Origin: Cunninghamia lanceolata | Taxonomy: Eukaryota; Streptophyta; Pinopsida; Cupressales; Cupressaceae | DNA: 64,000 bases | NCBI GenBank assembly: GCA_027924645.1 | Contig: BSBN01001482.1 | Span: 10,062,001 to 10,126,000 of the forward strand | Direction of reading: 5' to 3' | In this document: positions 24,065 through 33,937 of the stretch, in pieces | How positions within the stretch are numbered: position 1 is the stretch's first letter | How the letters are laid out: the number at the start of each line of letters is the position of its first letter | The notes under the pieces: model-generated | What the model was told of the DNA's origin: nothing | Databases searched by the model: none | Seen by the model: the letters and a program-made list of their open reading frames with translations, nothing else | Program-made: the position numbers and the translations under genes

Positions 24065-26380
24065 ACGATCCCTACTAGAAAACATGGCACTGCTTGATAA
24101 GGTTCTCATTGAATGGGTATCTTTTAAAGATTATAAACTTATTGTTGGTGACAATGGAAAAAGGTTGTTGGCCTTCAGAAAATATGCTGGGAGAGTAGGA
24201 ATGATAGACTTCTTACATGGCTTAGGGAAAAGATTCTTAAACCATGGATATTCAACTCTATTTATCTCTCTAGGTTCTTCTTATATGTATTCCTCTCTCA
24301 GTAGTACTATGGGTGTTGTTATTGCTGTGGGCGAAGACATAGCTGCTTCAGGCCTTCCATCTGCAGTCTCCCCATTGGTTTTTATCTTCACAGGTTTAGA
24401 AAATGTCACAGATGCATCGAAGATTTTATGACTCCTCCCTCATAGTTTTGTGGATCCATCTAAGCTTTATGAACTCATAATATCAACAAAATCTGGTAAA
24501 AAATCTTCAAAGGGATAAAAAATTTCCAAGTATATGGCTGTGTGGTAACATCCAAGGATATGTTGCACCTAAAGATTCCTCGAAGAATTTTGATAAGCAT
24601 GATTACTATGCACATCCAGAACATTGTTACTGTGTTCCATGAAAAAACAGCTCCTTATGCCTCTGTAATAGTCAATCGCATGTATTGGGAAAAATGTTTT
24701 CACCGATTGTTGAGTAACAAGCAATTGCAAGATTTGAAATTCGCTTCAAATTGTCTTATGGGAGTCACTGACATAACTTGTGATATTGGAGGTTCAATTG
24801 AATGTTTGGATAGAACAACAAAAATAGAGTGACCTTTCTTCAGATACAATCCATTAAACGGTTCTTACTATGAAGACATGAATGGGGAGTGAGTTATATT
24901 TTTGGCAGTTGACATCCTTCCTACAGAGCATGGTTGCAAAAGAGGCAACCAAGCATTCTGGGGATGTTCTTTGCCAATTTCTTGGGGATATGGCTTCTTC
25001 TAAAAGCCCTAAAGATTTGTTGCCTCCAATAAGTAGGGCTTGTATAACTCGCAAATGAGAACTTACTCCGTTATATGATCATATCACATGAATGAGGGAA
25101 GAGGCATATAAAACATTGGTCTCTCTTAATCGACATTTGTTTGATCAATTTCTCATTAATGAGGCATTGGATATCATTGAGACTGGGTGTGGCTTATTTC
25201 ACCTTGCTAGATGTCAGGTGGGCCAGTCAACTGATGCCATGTACTATGCAGAAATTGAAGTCAGTGCCAATGACAAGGATGTCTTGGCTTATATTGTGGA
25301 TACGTTAACTGCTATAGCTAACCCAGATGATAAGCATCGAAAAAATTAATTGAAAAGGAATTAAAGCGGTCTTCTTCAAGAATTAGAGAATTGAGAGAAA
25401 AACTGCAAATGGAAGAAAATTTTGATGATAGGGCATCAGTTCTTATCATTAGTGTTGGGCGTGTATGTGAACTTGCAGTTGAGTTCTTAGCCTTGAATGG
25501 ATGCAATGTGCTTGATTCTCCAACAAGAAATAGTTCAAAAACTAGCACCGAAGCAGTTAAGGGTGTTCAAGTAATTGTGGCATCATTATATCTACAGGAT
25601 GCACAAAAGGTAATTGAAGGGATACCCAATACAACAACAGTTGAGCTTGATATAAGCAATTACGATCGTCTGCTAGAATATATATGTAAGATTGAAGTTG
25701 TAATAAGCTTGTTACCTGCAAATTTTCACACAACAGTTGCAAATGCATGTATTGAGCTAAGAAAACATCTTGTTACTGCAAGTTATGTTGATAAGAACAT
25801 GTCTGATGTAAATGAAAGAGCTAAAATTTTTGGAGTATTAATTCTGTGTGAAATGGGATTGGACCCCGGAATAGATCATATGATGGCAATGAAGATGATC
25901 AATCATGCACATCTAAGAGAAGGAAAAATTCTATCGTTTGTTCCATATTGTGGAGGCCTTGGACATCACCGGCTGCAGCAAACAATCCGTCAGGTTATAA
26001 GTTCAGTTGGAGTCCTGCGGGAGCTTTAAAGGCAGGTCAGAATCTGGCTATTTACAATGACAAAGGACAAATCATAAGTGTTAAATGGTGACAGCCTTTA
26101 GATTCAGAAACAAGCCTAAACCTTCCTCATCTACCAACTTTTGCTTTAGAGAGGCTTCCCAATCGTCATTCTTTGGTGTATGGTGACTTGTATGGTATCA
26201 CTGATAAGGCTTTTACAGTCTTCAGAACAACACTTCGTTATGAAGGCTTCAGTGAAATTATGTGCTCTCTTTCCAGGCTTGGCTTTTTCAACAATAAGTT
26301 TCATCCAATGCTGTCACAAGACAAAGGAGAAATTCCTTCGAAACCAACTTTCAATATGTTTCTTCAAGAGCTTTTAAAAT
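24065..26380 (+). pseudogene. Intronless LKR/SDH (lysine catabolism) pseudogene, 5'-truncated
   Basis: The intact enzyme is bifunctional lysine-ketoglutarate reductase/saccharopine dehydrogenase of the saccharopine pathway. The N-terminal part of LKR is missing. LKR-end motifs include LLDKVLIEW, DNGKRLLAF, FLNHGYSTLFISLGSSYMY and SAVSPLVFIFTGLEN. Mid-protein motifs are RMYWEKCF, DITCDIGGSIE and VDILPTE. SDH motifs are CIELRKHLVTASYVD, EMGLDPGIDHMMAMKMIN and LPNRHSLVYGDLYGI. The homology continues for 2.3 kb with no intron, although plant LKR/SDH genes are split by many introns, so it is probably a retrocopy. It has several frameshifts (for example near 24500, 24560, 24930 and 25960) and stops (24429, 24830, 25057). 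It begins right beside the gypsy LTR. No poly(A) tail is recognisable. Confidence 0.9.
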
Positions 26381-27629
26381 GAGCTTTACAAAACAGACAA
26401 ACCCAGAAAAGATCTATAATAAATTCAAGATTGCAGCACAAAGCAGATATACACGTGGAGAAAATGCAGCAATATTTCTAGTAAAAGAGTATGTCAGTCA
26501 TAAAATCTGTTTGGGGCTAATTCAATAGAGCAGAGTTGTTGCATTGATGGCAGAGATCATTGTTAAATATAAAAAGTTGTAGCATTTATTCTAAAGATCA
26601 TTACAAAAGTATTTTTTGATTCATGAAGATCATTGCAAATGGTAAATAAAATATTGAGTTCTATCTCTATAAAGTTAAGTGGTGCTGACAACTTTGGAGA
26701 ATGGCATCAATAAATGAAAATCATTTTCTTGTTAGACTTCTTGAGCAGAAAAAAATAAATCTTTGCATTATTACAATCATCTTGGTGATTTTGAGAGTCA
26801 AAACTTCAAAAAGAAGGAAGATATGAACAAGGGTAATCAAGGGAAAATTAGTATGTGGTATTCAAGGGTAATCAAGAAAAAATTAAATGAAAGCAGAGAA
26901 TGAAATGCACAAACACAAAATTATTCAGAAACAAAAAATACAACACATGATATACAAACATAGAATTTGCCCAAATCTGGAATGCTACAGCAACTGTTAC
27001 ATGGTGCCTCAATATATAGAGGTATTTCAGTTACATAGAATCTTCTAAATAGAGTGTGCATATAAAATATGGAATGTATTTACACCTGCAGAGCTGTTAC
27101 AATACCTTTACATGCAAAAACCTATATTTAGATCTTCCTTCAAAACTGACATAGTATTCAACATTAAATTCCCCAACAAACACATAAAAAATCCCCTTAA
27201 ATCCCCTATCCCTTTTGCATAAATTGATTTATTTATTTTTATTTTTTTGGTACTTATAAACAAAATATCTTAGCAATCATGTTATCTTAAAAGAATTACA
27301 GCAAACTGAGTTAAGACTTAGAGCACTCTATACCATCGTTAGTTTTAAATAGAAGACAAAAGGATTAAGTGCTGGTTAATAATAAAAGTATCTTAAACTG
27401 TTGTAGAGTTCAATACCATAACCACAATAATTCCCGCGAGAGATACAATATTTCTAAGCATAAGACATCTGAGATTAACATTTTTCTATGTCAAGTTCAA
27501 CTACAGCAAAAGAAAAAAAACAGGCCTCCGGATGCAAGTAGACCTGCATCACATAGATCATAATCCTACTCTCATTGCCAAATTGAGCTACATACCGTAT
27601 GCACTTTAGAAACAGTGGTAACATCGAAC
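26381..27629. other. Intergenic, old retroelement traces
   Basis: No gene is recognised. On the plus strand near 26675-26745 a copia-gag-like phrase is readable (KLSGADNFGEWH, stop, MKIIF). A possible small minus-strand LTR runs about 27178 to 26887, starting TGTTGGGGAATTT and ending TCTGCTTTCA with a TATA-like motif near 27015. Flanking 5-mers do not match, so this is weak. Confidence 0.3.
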
Positions 27630-28494
27630 CTAGTTTCTCTTTATCTGGACAGAGGAAGACACCTTAACACCAAAAACGTCGTTTAACGCCGTAGTTGAAA
27701 TCAAAGAAGCAAACAACAGCTCCACCGCCTGCTTTGTTTTATTTGTTATTTATCATAATCTCATCATGCCAACAAATGAAAACTTAAAAGAGATGACAAA
27801 TCAAAACAAAATATATAGCCTACTAAGAACTGACCTCATTGCGACCAACGCGTACAGTACGCTCCCCAAGCTGAGATAAATCATTGATATTGAGACGATT
27901 GAGTAACATTATGCTTTCAATGGTGGAGGTGGGTGTGACCTTCAAGTCATCCGTTATTATGAAGGTCACAGTTTCCTTCACATAACCACCCCCACTGCTT
28001 CCAACTGTTTCAGCTTGGTTGTTCTGACGGAATTGCACTGTACGACTCATACTGTATCCACAGGCGCATTTCTCTCCGCTTTGCTTGCTGATGTTGTGTA
28101 CTTTAATGTTTTTACCATAAAAAGAGAGGCTGTTGTGATTATTTGTGCAAATGTAGCAAATATGACCATGTTCAATACTCTCGCCTTCATCAATTCTTAG
28201 GGTGGTAGAACTAAAGCTTGATAAAACTTGCGGGTTAACCAACACAGATTTATCTCCATTCATCAGAACATTGGGCAGTTTATCTATACTCTTGTACAGA
28301 TTTAAGGCCGATCCAGCTGCTTTAGATCTTTGCACTTCAGAAAACAGTTTCATGACAGAACCAATGGGCAAAAGCATAAAACTGAAAATAAGATCAACAA
28401 AATCCTTCCCCGCTTCTCCACATATTATTTCTCCAGTGTTCTTATTCATTAGCAACTTCAGACTCATGGTCGATTGAACATTGTTTTCCTCCAT
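27630..28494 (-). CDS. DUF674 family protein, complete two-exon gene, 252 aa
   Basis: Plant-specific DUF674 protein of unknown biochemical function. Exon 1 is 28494-27835 (220 codons) and exon 2 is 27728-27630 (32 codons plus TAG). The intron is 106 bp (27834-27729), donor GAG|GTCAGT and acceptor AAAGCAG|GCG, phase 0. The N-terminal LKLLMNKNTGEIICGEAGKD and DFVDLIFSFMLLPIGSV, a Cys-containing middle (HICYIC; EKCACGYSM) and the C-terminal ITDDLKVTP fit the family. Exon 2 (AVELLFASLIST, LNDVF) matches the usual DUF674 ending, which is why I join it instead of accepting the unspliced stop at 27823. At 252 aa it has one domain copy, whereas many family members carry two or more. It has no stop or frameshift, and is the only intact host gene seen. 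Confidence 0.85.
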
Positions 28495-28594
28495 TCTAAT
28501 TGTCTGATCAAAGCAAAATTATGCTCTTACTAAAAAGGGAGACTCTTTATTTGAGACAACTTCAGGGCAAAAATGAAGGCTTTTAGGGTATATT

Positions 28595-28603
28595 CTTATA
28601 TAA
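28595..28603 (-). promoter_or_regulatory. Candidate TATA box of the DUF674 gene
   Basis: The minus strand reads GTTTATATAAGAAT about 100 bp upstream of the ATG at 28494, a normal distance for a plant promoter with a short 5' UTR. It is supported by position and sequence only. Confidence 0.5.
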
Positions 28604-29173
28604 ACGGTTGAGATTAAAGATGAATGCATGGATAGGATTAAATGAAAAGAATTAGGGCAGAGATAGAAGCTTATAGAACTTATCCTATGTGAATGGCTAG
28701 GGTTAGGAGATGTAATATGAAAATGCCTACCGAAAAGACTCTTTTCTGGTTTGCCGCATCCACTCCCACGCTCGCATTCTGGCTGCGGAGGAACCGCTGA
28801 ATATGCATCAACCTCAATGCGGGTTAATAATTACGCTTTAACCATTTAATAAGCATTTATGAGCCTGTTTACCATTTTAAATTTATGTCGGCCCTACTTA
28901 TATCCTCTTTAAATATTTATTATATTGAATATATAAAAGTTATCGTTCATTGCTTTACAACTTTCCTTGTGGATTTATAATATCAGTCTGTTAAGTTGTT
29001 TATTTATGGAGCGGTTGCTTAGGCTTAAACCATACTTTAAACATTAGATCTAATTGTTTTATTCCTACTTTGTAGTGCATGCTAATTGTATTAAATCAAA
29101 ATAAAATATAAATGTAATTTGGTTGGTGGGTTATTTTCATATAATTTCTTTTGGAATTTAATTTTTTTTATTG
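28604..29173. other. AT-rich intergenic region
   Basis: This is the upstream flank of the DUF674 gene, then increasingly AT-rich sequence leading to the left target-site copy of the retroposon at 29174. No gene or repeat is recognised. Confidence 0.4.
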
Positions 29174-29190
29174 TTTAAATTTTTATTTTT

Positions 29191-30785
29191 TTAATTTTTT
29201 TTGGTTTGGTAAGTTGTGGACAAGGGGTCCACTCCCATTAAAAAGGAAATAAATAAGGACTGGCATGACCCAAATGGGTGTGCATCAGAACTACAAATTC
29301 ATCAAATTTCTCTTTTCTTTGATGATCTTAAAGACATATGGTGATTTGCTTTTGAAGGAGGGGATTTCCTCCTCTTGACTTCTGTCCATTCCTGTTCATT
29401 CCTAGATGGGGTCTCTGTTACAGAGCTTTCTTCCTTCGTCAAAGAATCTCCATGGCCGGCATCTGTAAGTGTCCCAGCTGAAACTGGAGAGGGGCCCATA
29501 ATGCCTGAGTGTGTGTCTAAAATATCCCCTAAAGTAGTAGAGACCTTTTTGCAGCCTTCATCAGAATTAGCTTCTTTCACTGGCTCAGGCATAGGAGCAT
29601 GATGGTCAAGAAGCGAGGGGGAACATGGCCCACGAGTGTCGACATGAAGGTCATTTGGGACATTTGAAACTGATTTCTTAATGGGAGGAACAACAAAGTG
29701 GTGGGATTCAACCCCCTGCCACCAAGTAGGCTTTGCCCGCTCATGGGCATGCTTCTTATTGCACTGGGGAGTAAAGTGTTCTGTTGAAAAACATATCCTG
29801 CATCTAAAAGCAATCTTTTCATAATCGACCGGTTGTCTCCAGCATCTTTTACCAGCCCTCAAAGAAATCTCTGCTGGAAGCCCTTTTGACAGATCCATTT
29901 CGACACAAAGTCTTGCACAGGTGGAGGATTCATAACTGATAGTTTCTTTTGAAATGCCTTGAAATTTACCCAGACTATTGCCAATGGCTTTGAGGCACTC
30001 AATTTCCCAGTATTGTAAGGGGAGATAAGGAAGACGCACCCACATAAATGCAGAGGAAAATGTTTCTATTCGAGGGTCAAAGGAAGGAAACCATGGCTTC
30101 ATGCATAAAAAATCCCCACGAAAAAACCAAGGTCCAGTATTAAGTACCAAATCCTTGTCTTCTTCAGACTCAAATTCCAAGATGAAAAAACCCCTGGCGC
30201 AGGGGTAAATGCTGATTTCTTCTGCTAAATGTTCTCTCCAATTCTCTCTTATCCATGCATGCAGATCTCGCAGATTTGGCCAAGTTCTCATAAATCTACA
30301 AATAAGGGCATTGCTCTGTAGGAAGTCCTCTCTATCACTAACGAAGCTGCCCACATTAATCTCCGGAATTGAAGATGAAGGAAGAACAGAGAAAGGAGGA
30401 TTCAGATTACCAATAAAGCGTGGAGAAGAGGGGCGGGAAGGAGAGGCGCACTGATGGGGGTGGGGTGGAGGCTTACGCCCTACATCCTGGTTCAGAGCTG
30501 CTTTGAAGTCCATAGGGATATCAATCTTCCTCCGTGGGGAGGTAATCTCCTTCGCAGGAATAGAAGGTGAGGATGAAAAAAAACCCTCAGAGCCCAAGCC
30601 CTCGGGTAATTCCTTATCGGCGCAGCACCGTGCAGCAACAGATCCACCATGAGAAGTATCTGTGGTGCAACTCCCAGCAAATCCGTTGCCCAAATTCTCC
30701 GATCCATTGTGCGCGCAGACACCCAAACCGCCCTTCGAAGCAGAGGAGAAGCGAGATTTAGGCATTGAAAAAATCCTTGGGGTTA
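29191..30785 (-). mobile_element. ORF1-only LINE-type retroposon with candidate 17-bp TSD
   Basis: The 17-mer TTTAAATTTTTATTTTT occurs at 29174-29190 and 30786-30802, flanking a 1,595-bp insert. On the minus strand the insert starts about 20 nt before the ATG of the 487-aa ORF and ends in an A run (CCAAACCAAAAAAAA) next to the left repeat copy. A short 5' UTR, one ORF, a 3' UTR, an A tail and a TSD are the marks of retroposition by LINE machinery. No endonuclease or RT ORF follows ORF1. The flank is AT-rich, so the TSD could partly be chance. Confidence 0.65.
29302..30765 (-). CDS. DUF4283 / zinc-knuckle protein, LINE ORF1 type, intact 487 aa
   Basis: Probably a nucleic-acid-binding protein. 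Residues about 150-270 match DUF4283 (RTWPNLRDLHAWIRENW, FFILEFESEEDKDLVL, GPWFF, PWFPSFDP, WVRLPYLPLQYWE), followed by the linked region GNSLGKFQGIS and a CX2C-type knuckle near residue 325 (CRICFSTEHFTPQC). The N-terminus is low complexity and the C-terminus is polar (EWTEVKRRKSPPSK). It has no stop or frameshift, in contrast to almost every other element gene here. It may be a recent ORF1-only retroposon or a retrogene; nothing shows that it is expressed. Confidence 0.75.
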   Translation of the reverse strand: MPKSRFSSASKGGLGVCAHNGSENLGNGFAGSCTTDTSHGGSVAARCCADKELPEGLGSEGFFSSSPSIPAKEITSPRRKIDIPMDFKAALNQDVGRKPPPHPHQCASPSRPSSPRFIGNLNPPFSVLPSSSIPEINVGSFVSDREDFLQSNALICRFMRTWPNLRDLHAWIRENWREHLAEEISIYPCARGFFILEFESEEDKDLVLNTGPWFFRGDFLCMKPWFPSFDPRIETFSSAFMWVRLPYLPLQYWEIECLKAIGNSLGKFQGISKETISYESSTCARLCVEMDLSKGLPAEISLRAGKRCWRQPVDYEKIAFRCRICFSTEHFTPQCNKKHAHERAKPTWWQGVESHHFVVPPIKKSVSNVPNDLHVDTRGPCSPSLLDHHAPMPEPVKEANSDEGCKKVSTTLGDILDTHSGIMGPSPVSAGTLTDAGHGDSLTKEESSVTETPSRNEQEWTEVKRRKSPPSKANHHMSLRSSKKREI

Positions 30786-30802
30786 TTTAAATTTTTATTT
30801 TT

Positions 30803-31849
30803 ATATTAATTATTTGGTTGATAGATATTTTTATATAATTTTTTTTGGTGATTTTTAATATTTTGGTTGTTTTATTTTTTATATTTTACTAATTATTTAG
30901 TCAATTGACCATTCTTATATGATCTTCCATAGCTTAAATTTTGTTTGTTTATTTTTTTCTAAAAAAATTATGCTAATTATTTGACCAATAAGCCATTCTT
31001 ATATGAACTTTCTTTGTAGTTTTGGAATTCTGGTCATCCATTTATATTTTTATTTTATACCAATTAATAAACGGGGACGGTGCCTCTCTTTAAAAAGTAA
31101 TGGAACTTCCAACTTGAAATTGATGGAAACAGAAAAAACAAAAGTAGTAGTATTTTTACATGTTATTAATTACAAACTTAAAAAAAGAGAAAAAAAATTA
31201 TTGCAATTGTAGGATGTTAGGGAAATAATAAGAATTAGATATATAAAAGGGTTTAACGGATGGTTCTGACAACCAACATGAGATTGAAGGAGATGAGGAA
31301 CTCAATGCACTGGGCATATGATCCTGAAGCCACCTTGCATAAACGGATGGTTTATTGCCTTGAGGGCAAATGATGCACAGATTAAGCCTGGGCATATGAT
31401 CTCAAACTATCACGCCACCATGCATAAATGGATGGAATATTGCCTTGAGGGCAAAATGCACAGATTCACCTATCATTGCACGTTACAATCAAATCACTTT
31501 AAATAGATATAGTCTTCTTGAAATTTTGATTATACTCCATGAGCAAGGAATTAAAAAGATCATGTTTTAATAATCATCATTAAAATTAAAAGTAACTCTC
31601 TCAACAATTAATAATCACAAATATAATAAACTCCTTAGAAACAGGAGAAATAAATAAATTTAATCTAGGATGCCATGTTTTTCCATTAAAAATTTATAAT
31701 ATAAAGCTATAAGTGTAATTGTGAATTTTGCATATTCATACAATTTTTCATTTTAGTTTTTTTTTAAAATTTTAAGATAATATTTAACCAATAGGCTTAT
31801 ATGTGTGAGATTTTGCTCCTAAAAGAAAAAATGCGAAAAAAGGTAGAGT
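30803..31849. other. AT-rich intergenic region with short duplication
   Basis: No gene is recognised. A segment near 31310-31390 (GGGCATATGATC..., CATAAACGGATGG..., TTGCCTTGAGGGCAAA) is repeated, slightly changed, at about 31390-31460, a local tandem duplication of roughly 75 bp. Confidence 0.5.
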
Positions 31850-31885
31850 GCCAACAACAAACCTGCATTAACAATTCTACCCGAA

Positions 31886-33728
31886 ATGAAACTAGGGCAG
31901 AATACCCTCGATGCAAATCGCACTGGAAAGAGAAGGCTTCTTAGGGGGGCTGGGCTTCCCCTCTGCAACAATATGAGGAACAGGGCTGGCAGATTGTTAG
32001 GAGTGGGAAATCGCAGAGGGGAGTTAGGGCAAATGCTGGTGGAGAATATACCCAAGCCAGGGCTTCCAAAATCTAGGCTATCCCAATTACCTCAGCAACC
32101 CCAGCATTCACAATTAGAGCTAACAACACTTCGCTGGATAGGGAAAGAAGCCACATTGTTCAACTACCCCCTACGGTCTCCCGCCCTTCCCTTCCTAGGC
32201 AAAGAGTTGTGGAAGGTTTTTCAAAACTGGCCCCTAGGATCATTCATTCGCAGGAAAACCCCTTGATAAGCAATATGGTAAATCCCAGAGCACCCCATCA
32301 TCAGCCAGTCTCTCAAAACCCTAAATTTGGATGCACAATGTCTAACACACATGGGAGGGGTAACAATTAGGTAGTAATTCAAGGACAGGCAAACCCCAGA
32401 CCCCCATGGTCAAACCAACAAGAGAGATCAAGACATTATAAAAAATAGAGGCCATGGGCAAGAAAGCATTAATAAACTTTAGCAACATTTACTCAGGTGG
32501 TATGGGGAATCATTGTAGAATGCACAGTTTTTTTATCTGATGGTGTGGGATAGGGCAACCTGCGAAGGTAATCGCGGATTGGGTTCAAGTTCTCAAAAAT
32601 TAGGTAAGTATCACTATCACCTCTAAAGATTTCATATGTGTTGATTGCAAAAGTTCAGATCTCAAAAAAGAAATTTTAAATAGTAGAAGTCTAGTCTACA
32701 AAGGGCATAATTTTGAATATATAGACTGGCAACTGAATTTCGACCCCAGTAAAATAAAACTCAAATCAGCCAGATGGGTTAAATTGCCAAACCTCCCAGT
32801 TGAGCTCATCCATAGAGAAATCTTAAGGGAGATAGGTAATCATCTGGGAGAATTCATAGGAATAGAAAAGGATTTCTTATCCAAACCTGATGTTCTCTTG
32901 TTAGTAAAATTGGATATAAGTATGGTAACCCTCAAACCTCTTGAAATTAAAACTAACTAGGCCAATTACTGTATTAAGCCAGTATTTCAAAAGGGCCCTC
33001 CCCACAGTAATTTTATCAATAGAACACCAAAAACACATACTAATAAGAATCCCAAACCCCAGTCAGAGGAGGTAAACATTAGATTCAATGATAACAAAGG
33101 CAGATTTATAGTGGATTACCAAAGGACTAGCCTTCCTTCCCTTAAATAGCACCATTGTGGTAGAAGAGAGTTAACTGGACAAGATTAGAACCCAAGTATG
33201 GAAACAACTCAGCCCAAAAAATGCCCTAAACCCTCTTAGAATTCCAAAAGGAATACACAGAGGTAGAGTCATGAACTTACTATACAGAATATGAACCCCA
33301 CATAGGAAATATCAGATAAAGGAACACTGGAAGCGGTTGAGACTACAAAGAAGAGTTATGAACTTTAGATAGGCAAGGTTAGGATGGAGGTTGAGGAGGG
33401 GGAAGTTTATTTAGAAGAAAATGGTAATATTAACCCGCAAGTAAGGGGAGGAATCTCAGATCCAGAGGTTTCAGAAACACCAGAATGGGTCCCAAACACT
33501 TATGAAATAGAGGAAAAACATAAGGAGAATGGGAATCATAAGAAACCCACAGATAAGGTCAACCATAAGGACTTAGAGGAGATCTGTAATGAGATCCTTG
33601 ACAAGGCAATAGAGGAAGTAGTAATCGAAGAAGCAAACAAAGAGAAGGAAAAACTTATCACCAAGATCTTGGAACTGGAAGAACTGGAGAAAAGGCAGGA
33701 GAATGGTAAAGAGGACCTAAAAGAGTAG
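31886..33728 (+). pseudogene. LINE ORF1, DUF4283-like, decayed
   Basis: The reading frame is broken into pieces. The N-terminal piece (31886-32266) is rich in R, P and L. The middle (about 32700-32960) contains WQLNFDPSKIKL, RWVKLPNLPVELI and GNHLGEFIGIEKD, matching the part of DUF4283 proteins that reads 'WVRLPYLPLQYWE...GNSLGKFQGI' in the protein at 29302-30765. The last piece (33384-33728) is an acidic coiled-coil-like region. The nucleic-acid-binding role is inferred from the family. Confidence 0.65.
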
Positions 33729-33937
33729 GTAGATAGAGAACTGAAGGAAGCAGACCCAAAGTTGGGAATCACCATAACCAATTTTAGTAAAGTAACCCCA
33801 GACTGTGCCAAAAGTAATAAAAAAAGGGGCAGGAAATCATTACTGGTACTAAGAGAGAAAGCGGGTGAGGCAATAGATCAGACTAAGATTACCACACTGT
33901 TTAATGCAGGGAAGGGGAAGGACCTTCCCACAATGCC

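Noticed and set aside
27823..28494. Unspliced 223-aa version of the DUF674 gene
   Set aside because: The last three residues read into a GT donor; joining to exon 2 at 27728 restores the conserved family C-terminus.
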